Positions 36,925-46,841 of a DNA stretch of 64,000 bases are shown one piece after another. The position numbers were made by a program, and so were the translations under genes. The notes under the pieces were generated by a model that was not told the origin of the DNA, did not search any database, and saw only the letters and a program-made list of their open reading frames with translations. The first letter of the stretch is position 1; every line of letters starts with the position of its first letter. This DNA comes from Enterococcus plantarum (lineage in GTDB: Bacteria; Bacillota; Bacilli; Lactobacillales; Enterococcaceae), in contig NZ_MIKA01000001.1 in NCBI RefSeq assembly GCF_001730295.1, forward strand, positions 186,001-250,000. Reading direction: 5' to 3'.

Positions 36925-39261
36925 ATGACAAATAAGTTTGATCTGAAACAAGGATTGACTCAACTAGAGGTTGAGGAACGAAAAAAGCAAGGACTACAAA
37001 ATGACTATGAAGAAAATGTCGCTAAATCAACTAAGGACATTGTTTACGATAACGTCATGACATTGTTTAACTTTTTAAACTTTGGCATCGCACTTTGTCT
37101 GCTTTTTGTTGGAGCCTATTCCAATTTAGCATTTTTAGCGATTATTTTAGTAAATATGGGGATGGGAATTTATCAAGAAATCCATGCTAGAAATTTAGTG
37201 CAGAAATTATCGATTGTAGCTAAAGAAAGCGTGCATGTGATTCGTGATGGCAAAGAGATAGAAATCGATACCAAAGAATTAGTGATGGATGATCTTGTTG
37301 TGATTTCTGCTGGAGAGCAAGTTCCTTCTGATATGGAAGTGTTGGATGGGAAAGCCGAAGCCAATGAAGCTCTATTGACTGGTGAATCAGATCTGATTGA
37401 GAAAACTGAGGGAGATATTTTGTTATCTGGTAGTTTTCTAGCAAGTGGTCAAGTATATGGGAAAGTGATCCATGTTGGGGCCGATAATTATGCGGTCAAG
37501 ATTACCGCAGAAGCCAAAGTCCACAAACCAATCCAGTCTGAATTGGTCAATTCAATTCGAAAAGTCTCTAAATTTACGAGTTTAGTGATTATTCCTTTGG
37601 GGATCATTTTATTTATAGAAGGCTTTATGATTCGTGACTCTGGTATAGAAGCGTCAGTAGTTGCATCAGCCGCCGCTTTACTTGGAATGTTGCCAAAAGG
37701 GCTGGTACTATTGATCAGTATCACGCTAACGACAGGCGTTGTAAAATTAGCCAAAAAACGTATTCTTGTTCAAGATATGTATTCAATTGAAACATTAGCT
37801 CATGTTGATACACTCTGTCTGGATAAGACGGGAACGATCACTGAAGGGAAAATGAAGGTTCAAAAGGTTGAAGTTTTACATGCAAACTATCGTGAGAATT
37901 TCCCACAAATTATCGGTAGTTATCTAGCTGAAAGTACAGACAACAATATTACGATGCAGGCCATTCGAGATCATTTTGAATTGTCCAATCGTTTTGGTGC
38001 CGTCAAGACTTTACCGTTTTCATCTGAAAGAAAATGGGGTGCAATCGAGTTTAACGAATTAGGGACTGTTTATCTTGGGGCGCCTGAAAAACTAGTCGCA
38101 GTTGACCGTTTGCCAAAAGAAGTGATTGAAGCACAAGAGAATGGTTACCGTGTGTTGATGTTGGGAATTGCGGAAAACATGCCATTGGACGAAGAGAATA
38201 TGCCCTATTTAGAACCATTAGCTGTTTTAGAAATCGATGATCCAATTCGTCAAAATGCCAATGAAACGTTAGCATATTTACGTGAAGAAGGGATCGACTT
38301 AAAAGTTATATCTGGAGATAACCCTGTAACAGTTTCTAATATTGCTCGTCGTGCTGGATTATTCGGCTATGAGTCTTATATTGATATGTCAACGATGGAA
38401 ACAGAAGCAGATATACGCCGAGCTGTTCATGATTACACTGTTTTTGGTCGAGTGACACCTCAACAAAAACGGACGATCGTTCGTGAATTAAAAGATAATG
38501 GTCATGTTGTCGCAATGACAGGGGATGGCGTTAATGATGTTCTCGCTTTAAGAGAAGCGGATTGCAGTATTGCGATGGCAGAAGGGGACGGCGCAACTAG
38601 ACAGATTTCAAATTTAGTATTGTTAGACTCTGATTTCACAACATTGCCAGATGTATTGTTTGAAGGTAGACGTGTTGTGAACAATGTCACGAAAGTTGCA
38701 AGTGTATTTTTTATTAAAACAATCTATTCATTTATTCTATCAATGATTTGTGTGTTTACGACAATTGCATTTCCTTTCATCCCAATTCAAATCACATTGA
38801 TCGATCTGGCAATCGAAGGGTATCCTGCATTCTTCTTATCATTTGAAAGTGATAAACGAAAAGTACGAGGTAAATTCTTACCGACGGCATTGAGAAATGC
38901 ATCTGTTAATGCGGTTTTAGTCGTATTAAATATCGTTGCGGTTTATTTGATGGGACAAAACCAGGATTTTACGCAAATGGAGACAACGACATTAATGTAT
39001 TACTTATTGATCGGTATCAGTTGTATGGCGGTTGTTCGTGCGTGTTTGCCATTTAATCCATTAAGAATTTTCCTAGCTGTTACAACTGTTGGAGGTATTT
39101 ATGTCGCTGCGATGCTGTTTCACAGCATTTTAGAAGTAGGATTCTTAAATCATCAGACATTACCGATTTTTGCAGTAATGATGCTTATTAATATTATTGT
39201 TCGAATCGTGATTGGTCTTTTCCAAATGAAACGTGCAGGAAAAACCATTAAAGATCTTTAA
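36925..39261 (+). CDS. Cation-translocating P-type ATPase (CtpE/Ca-type group)
   Basis: 778 residues. Actuator motif LLTGESD, the phosphorylated Asp in CLDKTGTITEG, KGEXX-like region weak, and the hinge MTGDGVNDVLALREADCSIA. The M4 helix has GMLPKGLVLLIS, a Pro-Lys-Gly pattern seen in the CtpE-like group rather than the PEGL of typical calcium or manganese pumps. About ten helices in total. No N-terminal heavy-metal domain. ATG 36925 with AGGGA ten bases upstream. Ion probably calcium or another divalent cation, by family only. Confidence 0.87.
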   Translation: MTNKFDLKQGLTQLEVEERKKQGLQNDYEENVAKSTKDIVYDNVMTLFNFLNFGIALCLLFVGAYSNLAFLAIILVNMGMGIYQEIHARNLVQKLSIVAKESVHVIRDGKEIEIDTKELVMDDLVVISAGEQVPSDMEVLDGKAEANEALLTGESDLIEKTEGDILLSGSFLASGQVYGKVIHVGADNYAVKITAEAKVHKPIQSELVNSIRKVSKFTSLVIIPLGIILFIEGFMIRDSGIEASVVASAAALLGMLPKGLVLLISITLTTGVVKLAKKRILVQDMYSIETLAHVDTLCLDKTGTITEGKMKVQKVEVLHANYRENFPQIIGSYLAESTDNNITMQAIRDHFELSNRFGAVKTLPFSSERKWGAIEFNELGTVYLGAPEKLVAVDRLPKEVIEAQENGYRVLMLGIAENMPLDEENMPYLEPLAVLEIDDPIRQNANETLAYLREEGIDLKVISGDNPVTVSNIARRAGLFGYESYIDMSTMETEADIRRAVHDYTVFGRVTPQQKRTIVRELKDNGHVVAMTGDGVNDVLALREADCSIAMAEGDGATRQISNLVLLDSDFTTLPDVLFEGRRVVNNVTKVASVFFIKTIYSFILSMICVFTTIAFPFIPIQITLIDLAIEGYPAFFLSFESDKRKVRGKFLPTALRNASVNAVLVVLNIVAVYLMGQNQDFTQMETTTLMYYLLIGISCMAVVRACLPFNPLRIFLAVTTVGGIYVAAMLFHSILEVGFLNHQTLPIFAVMMLINIIVRIVIGLFQMKRAGKTIKDL

Positions 39262-39299
39262 AATGGAGTAAAAAGTGTGAAAAATAGGGAGAGGTATTT

Positions 39300-39533
39300 A
39301 TGAGCGGAGAATATCAAATGCGCAAGACTATCGGAAAATGTTTTCGGTCCCAAACAGATAATTTTAACGGCGTCATCCGAATCTACGGCAGTCCATACAT
39401 GTATCGTGTAATAAACGGCATCCCTGAAAAGGGGGCGATGTTGGAAGTCGTGGAATTTTCAAGTACCGAATTATTTGTAACTGTAAACAACTACTTATTC
39501 GAAAGTGATGTGAATTATATTGATAATCCTTAA
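39300..39533 (+). CDS. Short NfeD-like OB-domain protein
   Basis: 77 residues with no membrane segment. The stretch NGVIRIYGSPYMYRVINGIP then KGAMLEVVEFSS fits the C-terminal OB fold of NfeD proteins, partners of SPFH proteins. ATG 39300 has GAGAGG upstream. The end overlaps the SPFH gene by 14 bases, which strongly supports the pairing. Confidence in the NfeD label is moderate because the sequence is short. Confidence 0.68.
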   Translation: MSGEYQMRKTIGKCFRSQTDNFNGVIRIYGSPYMYRVINGIPEKGAMLEVVEFSSTELFVTVNNYLFESDVNYIDNP

Positions 39534-40473
39534 TATTCTAATTTTTATGATTATTCTTGTTCTAATTTTGGTTCTTATTTCAAAAATGGTGATCATTGTC
39601 CAGCAAGGTGAAGTAAAAATCGTTGAAAGTTTTGGTAAATATGTTAAAACAATCGATCCTGGATTACATTTTCTAATTCCGGTACTCTACAAGGTAAGAG
39701 GCAAAGTGTCATTGAAACAAACGCCTTTGGAAATCGAATCACAAAGTGTGATTACTCGTGATAACGTAATCGTAGAGGTTGATGAAGCAATCAAATATCA
39801 TGTGACGGATGTTCGTGCATTTGTTTATGATAATGAAGATTCTGTTACATCTATGATTCAAGATTGTCAGTCAAATCTACGTGGAATCATCGGGAAAATG
39901 GACTTGAATGAAGTGCTTAATGGAACAGAAGAGATTAACGTAAGCTTATTTGAAAGCGTCAAAGATATTACAGCAGGTTACGGATTATCGATTGACCGTA
40001 TTAATATCGGTGAAATTTCAGTATCCGATGAAATTGTTAACTCAATGAATAAATTGATTACAGCCAGTCGTGATAAAGAGTCGACGATTACAATTTCAGA
40101 GGGTAGAAAACAATCCATTATATTAGACTCTGAAGCGAATGCATCGCAAATGCAGATCGATGCTGAAGCGCGTGCAAAACAAACGAAAATTGATGCCGAA
40201 GCACGTGCTGAACGAACAAAGATTGATGCGGATGCTGAAGCAGAAAGAATTCGTATAACAACAGAAGCTGAGAGACAGCGCATTTTAGCCTTGAATCAAG
40301 CAATTAAGGAAAGTGACTTAAATGAACAGGCCTTGGCTTATTTGGGAATAGAAGCATTTAAACAAGTTGTTAGAAGTGACACAAATACAGTTATCCTACC
40401 AAGCAACATGACAGAACTAGGGAATATTCCTGTAGTTAAAGAGTTGTGGGATGCACAAGATAGTAAAGAGTAA
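39520..40473 (+). CDS. SPFH/band 7 (stomatin-like) membrane protein
   Basis: 317 residues. N-terminal membrane helix, then the SPFH domain (VQQGEVKIVESFGKYVKTID, PGLHFLIPVL) and an Ala/Glu-rich coiled coil with repeated IDAEARA blocks at about 205-250. Such proteins assemble into membrane rings that organise lipids or proteases. The frame starts at TTG 39520 with a partial site (AAGTGAT); ATG 39547 (MIILVLIL) is an alternative. Coupled to the NfeD-like gene and downstream of the P-type ATPase. Confidence 0.88.
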   Translation: MIILNILIFMIILVLILVLISKMVIIVQQGEVKIVESFGKYVKTIDPGLHFLIPVLYKVRGKVSLKQTPLEIESQSVITRDNVIVEVDEAIKYHVTDVRAFVYDNEDSVTSMIQDCQSNLRGIIGKMDLNEVLNGTEEINVSLFESVKDITAGYGLSIDRINIGEISVSDEIVNSMNKLITASRDKESTITISEGRKQSIILDSEANASQMQIDAEARAKQTKIDAEARAERTKIDADAEAERIRITTEAERQRILALNQAIKESDLNEQALAYLGIEAFKQVVRSDTNTVILPSNMTELGNIPVVKELWDAQDSKE

Positions 40474-40516
40474 TTATAAATATGGTGTGGAGTAATCTAC
40501 AAAATTGACAGAAAAA

Positions 40517-40541
40517 GCAGATGAACGTTATCTGTTTTTTT
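40517..40541 (+). terminator. Terminator after the SPFH gene
   Basis: GCAGAT pairs with ATCTGT, then a seven-T run. Short but well placed. Confidence 0.65.
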
Positions 40542-40633
40542 GTTTTCTTAAACTAATTCAGATTACCATATTTATTTTATGTAAACCTTTTTTAATAAAA
40601 TCCAAGGTTTATGAAAATAAGAGTGCAATTTAC

Positions 40634-40661
40634 TTGAAAATTATGTTTAGTATGATACAAT
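40634..40661 (+). promoter_or_regulatory. Promoter upstream of dnaG
   Basis: -35 TTGAAA (40634-40639), 16-base spacer, extended -10 TGATACAAT (TACAAT 40656-40661). Confidence 0.65.
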
Positions 40662-40692
40662 AAAAAATGTGTAATTGTGTCTTTTGAAAGTC

Positions 40693-40717
40693 GCGCTGAA
40701 GTTTTCAGTGCTTTTTT
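40693..40717 (+). terminator. Promoter-proximal terminator in the dnaG leader
   Basis: Eight-bp stem GCGCTGAA/TTCAGTGC, three-base loop, then six T. It lies only about 25-50 bases behind the promoter start and 49 bases before dnaG, so it would end most transcripts early unless read through. Confidence 0.75.
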
Positions 40718-40765
40718 ACTGACTATCGCATAAATTAGCGTTTTGCTATTTTGGAGGTGAGAACA

Positions 40766-42676
40766 GTGGCACAAAGAATTCCTCAAGAAGTCATCGAGGA
40801 AGTGAGACAACGTACGAATATTGTTGATGTGGTTGGACAATATGTTCAATTGAAGAAATCCGGTAAGAATTATATGGGTCTTTGTCCGTTTCATGAAGAA
40901 CGTTCCCCTTCATTTTCAGTAGCAGAAGACAAGCAAATTTTTCATTGCTTTGGCTGTGGAAAAGGTGGAACTGTTTTTAATTTTCTGCAGGAAATAGAAG
41001 GAATCAATTTTCCAGAGTCCGTACGAAGAGTGGCTGAATTAGAACAAATACCTGTCAATATCGACTGGGTCAATACAATGGAGTCAGAGGCATCAGAAAA
41101 CGTACAGAATCGAAAATTGATCGAACTGCATAAAAAAGCTGCGGATTTATACCATCATGTTTTGATGAACACGCAAATTGGTGAACCTGCGTTAAATTAT
41201 TTAATAGAGCGTGGTTTGACTAAAGAGCTCATTGAAACATTTAAAATTGGATTTGCTCCTCAAAAACGTGATTTTTTAAGCCAAGTATTTCAAAACGAAG
41301 AAGTAGCAGAACAGTTATCCAAAGAGTCTGGATTGTTCATACAACGGGACAATGGTGAGTTTTTGGATCGTTTTTACCAACGTGTCATGTTTCCAATCAC
41401 TGATGATCGTGGGAATGTAATAGCTTTTTCAGGAAGATTACTTAAAACAGAAGATTTTCCAGGGGACGATATGCCGAAGTATTTAAATAGTCCGGAAACT
41501 AATTTGTTTAATAAAAGAGATACCTTGTTTAACTTTGATAAAGCACGTAAAGAAATCAGAAAAGAAAATACTGTCTTTTTATTTGAAGGGTTTATGGATG
41601 TTATCGCAGCTTGGCAAGCAGGAATCACGAGTGGCGTCGCTTCTATGGGGACTAGTTTGACTAATGAACAGATCCGTAAACTTGAACGTGTAGCGAAAGA
41701 ACTTGTGGTTTGTTACGATGGTGATACAGCTGGAGTAGAAGCGACAAATCGTGCTATTTCTTTGTTGAGTGAGCATAGTCGTTTTCAATTAAGTATCGTC
41801 AGTATTCCTGAAAAACTGGATCCAGATGAGTATTTAAGAAAATACGGTAGCGATTCATTTCGCGAGTTAGCACTTCATGGTCGTGAAACTGTTTTTAGTT
41901 TTAAAATGCACTACCATCGTTTAAATCGCAATATGAACAATGAAAAAGAACAACTGGATTATGTGAATGATTTACTGCAAGAATTGCTTTTGGTGCAATC
42001 ACCATTAGAACGAGATCGGTATTTGAATCAGTTAGCACAAGAGTTTCAGTTATCATTTCATTCCCTAGAAGAGCAATTAAAGCAGCTAGAAACGCAACAA
42101 CGCTCTACTAAGAGAAGGGAACGCCAGCAACAAACAGCACGACCGCCACAAATTTACGAGATCGACGATATGTTGGAGCCACCGGAGATGCTAGAAGAGA
42201 GTACTACTCCTCCGTCGGTCGAAAATAAATTACCGTTGACACAAGTAGAGAAAGCAGAGCGCACATTGTTGTATCGTTTAATGAATGAACAAAGCGTCAG
42301 AAATCAAGTCGTTCAGCTGCCAGAGTTTAATTTTGCCCATGATCATTACCAGGAGCTTTACTTGTTATTAGATAGTTACATGAGTATTCATTCTGAGTTT
42401 TTACTTGCTGATTTTATTGATTATCTAAAGGAAGAAACGATTAAGAAATTAGCGATTGATATTTCTTTACAGACAATTTCTGAAGAGAGTTCGGATCGTG
42501 AAATTGCCGATGTTATAAGAGTAATCGAAAATTCTAGCTTAGAAGATCAGATTAAAGAAAAACAACGGCAAAAAAAAGAAGCAGAACGTTTAGGGAATAA
42601 GCAGGTAGTAGATGAACTATCGATTGAAGTGATAAATCTAGTCAAACAATTGCAAAAAAGTCGTATACTGTCTTAA
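40766..42676 (+). CDS. dnaG: DNA primase
   Basis: 636 residues. The CHC2 zinc site is Cys40, His43, Cys61 and Cys64 (CPFHEERSPSF, HCFGCGKGG). The TOPRIM core has FLFEGFMDVIAAW and CYDGDTAGVEA. The C-terminal helicase-binding domain follows a Gln/Arg-rich linker at about 450-490. Start is GTG 40766, five bases behind GGAGGTGA; the frame opens at TTG 40751 within that site. It makes RNA primers at the replication fork. Followed by rpoD, the usual Firmicute macromolecular synthesis pair. Confidence 0.96.
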   Translation: MAQRIPQEVIEEVRQRTNIVDVVGQYVQLKKSGKNYMGLCPFHEERSPSFSVAEDKQIFHCFGCGKGGTVFNFLQEIEGINFPESVRRVAELEQIPVNIDWVNTMESEASENVQNRKLIELHKKAADLYHHVLMNTQIGEPALNYLIERGLTKELIETFKIGFAPQKRDFLSQVFQNEEVAEQLSKESGLFIQRDNGEFLDRFYQRVMFPITDDRGNVIAFSGRLLKTEDFPGDDMPKYLNSPETNLFNKRDTLFNFDKARKEIRKENTVFLFEGFMDVIAAWQAGITSGVASMGTSLTNEQIRKLERVAKELVVCYDGDTAGVEATNRAISLLSEHSRFQLSIVSIPEKLDPDEYLRKYGSDSFRELALHGRETVFSFKMHYHRLNRNMNNEKEQLDYVNDLLQELLLVQSPLERDRYLNQLAQEFQLSFHSLEEQLKQLETQQRSTKRRERQQQTARPPQIYEIDDMLEPPEMLEESTTPPSVENKLPLTQVEKAERTLLYRLMNEQSVRNQVVQLPEFNFAHDHYQELYLLLDSYMSIHSEFLLADFIDYLKEETIKKLAIDISLQTISEESSDREIADVIRVIENSSLEDQIKEKQRQKKEAERLGNKQVVDELSIEVINLVKQLQKSRILS

Positions 42677-42746
42677 TTTTTAGATGATGTATTTGACTAT
42701 TATTTATATATTTAACCGAATGGAAAAATGAAGGGGGCCTTCTTTC

Positions 42747-43853
42747 ATGGAAAAAGAAACAGAAAAAAAATATGCAGCTGCATTGGCAGCCTTTATCAAA
42801 GAAAACAAGCCTAAAGGCAATGTTTTTTACGATGATTTAACAAACACATTAGCAACACCATTTACATTGAATGCCGATGAAATGGAAAAGCTGATCCAAA
42901 AAGTTGAAGATGCTGGCATCAGTGTCGTTGATGAAAATGGTGATCCGAGTGAACATAGTCTAAAAAAAGACGAAAAAGTTGCTGAAAAAGCCCAAATGGA
43001 AGATTTATCTGCCCCGACTGGTGTTAAGATCAATGACCCAGTTCGTATGTATTTGAAAGAAATCGGACGTGTTCAATTATTAACGGCAGCAGAAGAAGTA
43101 GAATTAGCTTTAAAAATCGAAGAAGGCGACCAAGAAGCGAAACAACGTTTAGCAGAAGCTAACTTGCGATTAGTTGTTTCAATTGCAAAACGTTATGTTG
43201 GTCGTGGTATGCAATTTCTTGATTTGATTCAAGAAGGAAATATGGGTCTAATGAAGGCCGTTGAAAAATTTGATTATCGCAAAGGATTTAAGTTTTCAAC
43301 TTATGCTACTTGGTGGATTCGTCAAGCAATCACTCGTGCAATCGCTGACCAAGCTAGAACGATCCGTATTCCTGTGCATATGGTTGAAACAATCAATAAA
43401 TTGATCCGTATTCAACGTCAATTACTGCAAGATCTTGGTCGGGAACCAACACCGGAAGAAATCGGTGCAGAAATGGACCTACCAACTGAAAAAGTTCGTG
43501 AAATCTTGAAAATTGCTCAAGAACCAGTTTCATTGGAAACACCAATTGGTGAAGAAGATGACTCTCATCTTGGGGATTTCATTGAAGATCAAGATGCAAC
43601 AAGTCCTGCTGAACATGCAGCTTACGAATTGCTGAAAGAACAACTAGAAGATGTACTTGATACCCTGACTGACCGTGAAGAAAATGTACTACGTTTACGT
43701 TTTGGTTTAGACGATGGTCGTACAAGAACATTGGAAGAGGTTGGTAAAGTGTTTGGTGTGACTCGCGAACGGATTCGTCAAATCGAAGCGAAAGCATTAC
43801 GCAAATTACGCCATCCATCTCGTTCTAAACAATTAAAAGATTTTCTAGAATAA
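42747..43853 (+). CDS. rpoD: RNA polymerase primary sigma factor
   Basis: 368 residues, sigma-70 family group 1 (SigA). Region 1.1 at residues 1-80; region 2 with [20 protein letters not shown], and the -10 reading helix [14 protein letters not shown]; region 3; region 4 with the -35 reading helix in [22 protein letters not shown] 42747 follows a GGGGG-rich site. Ends at a strong terminator. It directs most transcription, which agrees with the TTGACA/TATAAT promoters called here. Confidence 0.97.
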   Translation: MEKETEKKYAAALAAFIKENKPKGNVFYDDLTNTLATPFTLNADEMEKLIQKVEDAGISVVDENGDPSEHSLKKDEKVAEKAQMEDLSAPTGVKINDPVRMYLKEIGRVQLLTAAEEVELALKIEEGDQEAKQRLAEANLRLVVSIAKRYVGRGMQFLDLIQEGNMGLMKAVEKFDYRKGFKFSTYATWWIRQAITRAIADQARTIRIPVHMVETINKLIRIQRQLLQDLGREPTPEEIGAEMDLPTEKVREILKIAQEPVSLETPIGEEDDSHLGDFIEDQDATSPAEHAAYELLKEQLEDVLDTLTDREENVLRLRFGLDDGRTRTLEEVGKVFGVTRERIRQIEAKALRKLRHPSRSKQLKDFLE

Positions 43854-43874
43854 GAAGATTTTTTGAAACATTTG

Positions 43875-43913
43875 AACAGCTCTTTTCGATTTCTTTCGGA
43901 AAGGGCTGTTTTT
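43875..43913 (+). terminator. Terminator after rpoD
   Basis: AACAGC...CTTTTCG pairs with CGGAAAG...GCTGTT, followed by T-run. Confidence 0.85.
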
Positions 43914-44010
43914 AACAATCGTAACAAAAAAGTTAGATAGTACATATTGGAAGAAACGTGATTTTATGGTAGATTAGATTTACGAATGTGTAGAATGTGA
44001 GGCGGAATGA

Positions 44011-45975
44011 ATGACGAAACAATGTCCGAATTGCGGAACAGAGTTAGACAATCAAGAAAAGGTCTGTCCCGAATGTGGTTATTCCTTTAAAGATAAAAAA
44101 ATAATTGAAGACAAAAAACCAGAAAATAATACCAAAGATAAAAAAACAGAGGATACTTCTAATTTTTTGAATAAAGAAGAAAACGAAAATATTGAATGGT
44201 CAGAACTAAAAGATATGAGTATTGGCCATGTAATGACAATGTTTAATGAACAACAACCGGACGAAAAAAATAGTGAAATATCCATTGATGATGAAAAAGA
44301 AAAGATAGATGAAAAGGGCGATGAAACTGAAAACAGCGTTAATTCATCCGATAATAGAACAGATGAACTTGTAAATACTGCTGCTTTGGATCAGTACATC
44401 AATGAACATAAAAATGATAAATCGATTTCGGAAGCACCAACTGAAACAAAAAAGACTGTAGAAATCGATGGAAAATCAGAATTAGAAGAGGAATCTGTAA
44501 CAATTGATGAAGAATCGAAATCAAAAGACAAAGGACAAGATGAAGTGAAATCAAATGAGTCAGATAAAAAAACAGAAGCGACGGATACTGAGACAGAAAA
44601 AGTAAATAATCAGATACCAAAAGAAGAAATTACAAAATTTACGAAACCCGCAGACAATTCTGCAGAAGCAAAAACTATTGGCCCTAAAGCTTTGCCTAGT
44701 GATACATCCGAGATCCCATCAAAAAGTAAAAAGCCTGAAGAGATTGAAATGGATGAAGCACCTATTTTCTTTAAAGATTCAGAAGAAGCTAAATCTGCTA
44801 AAAATCAGTTTAAGAAGCCTCTGGACGAAGCAACACCAACAAAAGAAATAAAAACTGAGCCTGTCAACACAACAACAGGTAAAAACTATAAAAAAATGTC
44901 AATCATTTTAGCGGCAGTTGTTGTACTTGCAGGAGGCTCATGGTTTGCCTATAGTCAGTCACAAAAGAAATCGTCAACGGGCACCCAAGTCGCGCAAAAA
45001 CAAGAAAAATTAGCTGAACAGACTGAAAAAGAATTAAAAAGCTATTTTACAGATGACAAACAACTATTCTTGAAACCAGAAATGGTGAGTGTTGCGCCAA
45101 AGACTATCAAGGAAAATTTAGACACACTGAAAGAAGATTCCAGTTACAAAAATTTAGAGACTCTTTATAAAAAAGTCACAGATAAACAAGCTGCGATTAC
45201 AAAAGTAAACGAATTATTTGCTGAACCAATCATTGATGGAAACAAATTAAAAGATGTAGCCATTAAAGCGGATAAAAAAGTTGATCTTAGTAAACGTGAA
45301 GAAAAAGATGCGTTTGATCAATTGCTAAATCAAGCAACAGATCAAGCTGTGAGCCAATATGATCAATTACAAAAAGCTAAAGCAGCAGTTGATGTATTTT
45401 ATAAAAATAATGAACTGACTGATGCTTTGACAAGAGAAAATTATGCTACTGCAAAATCAGAAGTGGACAAAGTAAAAAGTGACACACTCCGTAAACCACT
45501 TAGCGAAACGTTGGTCAAAGCGGATAAATTATTGACGGATACAGAAGCAGCGATTGCTTCACAACAACAAGCATATGTAAATCAAACGCCAGCTGAAACA
45601 AATGAAACAGCTGCGACGGACGACCAAGGGAATAATGCGGAAACAACGACTGGTGTGCAGCCAGATTCAAATACGTTTTCATCTCCAAACGCTCAGGGTA
45701 TTTACACGGATCCTGTGTACTCAGTCAACGCAGCGGATGTTAGTGATATGAGTAATCCTGCATGGAGTTGGGCTCCTGGTGTTCAGGAAAAAGTGATTGC
45801 GACCTGTATTGAACGCGGCTATATCACTGCAGGCGGCTATTCCTTACAACCAGCGAGAATCATTAATGGAGAAGGATACTATAATTTATATGGATCAGAC
45901 AATCAGTATCTAGTCACAATCAATGCAAAAACTGGCTGGTTCAAAGGAAACGCATCAAGAAACGCAGGAAGATAA
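44011..45975 (+). CDS. Zinc-ribbon single-pass membrane protein (TcaA-like architecture)
   Basis: 654 residues. An N-terminal zinc ribbon has Cys5, Cys8, Cys19 and Cys22 (CPNC, CPEC). Then about 260 residues of acidic, Lys/Glu/Ser/Thr-rich low-complexity sequence, a membrane helix near 295-316, and an extracellular helical region up to about 540. A Gln/Thr-rich linker leads to a compact end domain (NPAWSWAPGVQEKVIATCIE, YNLYGSDNQYLV). TcaA-type proteins share the ribbon, linker and helix order; the end domain I do not recognise. ATG 44011 follows GAGGCGG. Possibly a cell-envelope sensor. Confidence 0.75.
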   Translation: MTKQCPNCGTELDNQEKVCPECGYSFKDKKIIEDKKPENNTKDKKTEDTSNFLNKEENENIEWSELKDMSIGHVMTMFNEQQPDEKNSEISIDDEKEKIDEKGDETENSVNSSDNRTDELVNTAALDQYINEHKNDKSISEAPTETKKTVEIDGKSELEEESVTIDEESKSKDKGQDEVKSNESDKKTEATDTETEKVNNQIPKEEITKFTKPADNSAEAKTIGPKALPSDTSEIPSKSKKPEEIEMDEAPIFFKDSEEAKSAKNQFKKPLDEATPTKEIKTEPVNTTTGKNYKKMSIILAAVVVLAGGSWFAYSQSQKKSSTGTQVAQKQEKLAEQTEKELKSYFTDDKQLFLKPEMVSVAPKTIKENLDTLKEDSSYKNLETLYKKVTDKQAAITKVNELFAEPIIDGNKLKDVAIKADKKVDLSKREEKDAFDQLLNQATDQAVSQYDQLQKAKAAVDVFYKNNELTDALTRENYATAKSEVDKVKSDTLRKPLSETLVKADKLLTDTEAAIASQQQAYVNQTPAETNETAATDDQGNNAETTTGVQPDSNTFSSPNAQGIYTDPVYSVNAADVSDMSNPAWSWAPGVQEKVIATCIERGYITAGGYSLQPARIINGEGYYNLYGSDNQYLVTINAKTGWFKGNASRNAGR

Positions 45976-46002
45976 AAATAACGCTTTCTGAGAAGGAAGG
46001 TG

Positions 46003-46042
46003 GGTCTGAGACATAACTCTTTGAGTTGTATCTCAGACCTTT
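46003..46042 (+). terminator. Terminator-like hairpin (repeat-family type)
   Basis: GGTCTGAGACATAACTC pairs with GAGTTGTATCTCAGACC, then TTTT. The core resembles the terminator of the intergenic repeats. Confidence 0.8.
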
Positions 46043-46136
46043 TAAATCGGAATAAATACGTTTGTTTAACCTTCGTTGTCCTTCCGGATTAAATCAAAAA
46101 ATCAATGACGATTGATTTCAGTACAAGGAGAAATGT

Positions 46137-46841
46137 ATGGAAAAAAGAGAATATATAACCTTTAGAGAAGGTGTAAATGCTTGCGTACCGACAATTTTAG
46201 GGTATTTGGGTATTGGTATTGCAGTGGGGGTAGTTGGTAAAAATGTAGGTCTTTCACTTGTTGAGATCGCGCTGATGTCGATTTTAGTTTATGCCGGTGG
46301 AGCACAATTCATCATTTGTGGAATGTTGGCAATCCAGTCACCGATTTCAGCCATTATTTTCACGACTTTTTTAGTCAATTTACGTCACTTTTTGATGAGT
46401 ATGTCAGTCGCTTCCTATTTTAAGAAAGAACCTCTGATTACAAGTATCGGGATCGGAACTCTCTTGACAGATGAATCATATGGTGTACTTATGACAGCGT
46501 TGTCGAATAACCATAGAGTCAGTTCCGCTTGGACCCACGGATTGAATATAACTGCTTACTTAACTTGGATTCTGTCAACGATCGTAGGTGGTTTGTTGGG
46601 GACGTGGATTCCGGACCCATATCTATTAGGCTTGGATTTCGCCCTAGTCGCAATGTTTGCAGGATTATTTATTTTACAAGTTGATGGACCTATGAAGAAA
46701 TACACGAAAGAAACACTGATTGTTTTAGGTACAGTTTGTTTGTCACTATATTTATTTATGGGATTTTTTTCGCCAGAACTTTCTGTTTTATTCGCGACAC
46801 TTTTAGGATGTACGTTTGGGATGGTGAATCATCATGAGTAG
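46137..46841 (+). CDS. azlC: AzlC-family branched-chain amino acid exporter, large subunit
   Basis: 234 residues, about six to eight helices. The family segment VYAGGAQFIICGML and the LVNLRHFLMSMS loop are clear. With AzlD it exports branched-chain amino acids. ATG 46137 lies six bases behind AAGGAG; the ATG at 46133 is out of frame. The stop overlaps azlD (ATGAGTAG), so the subunits are made together. Confidence 0.93.
   Translation: MEKREYITFREGVNACVPTILGYLGIGIAVGVVGKNVGLSLVEIALMSILVYAGGAQFIICGMLAIQSPISAIIFTTFLVNLRHFLMSMSVASYFKKEPLITSIGIGTLLTDESYGVLMTALSNNHRVSSAWTHGLNITAYLTWILSTIVGGLLGTWIPDPYLLGLDFALVAMFAGLFILQVDGPMKKYTKETLIVLGTVCLSLYLFMGFFSPELSVLFATLLGCTFGMVNHHE

Noticed and set aside
40592-40894. 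100-codon minus-strand ORF across the dnaG start
   Set aside because: No ribosome site, it overlaps the dnaG promoter, leader and zinc finger, and has no protein-family look.
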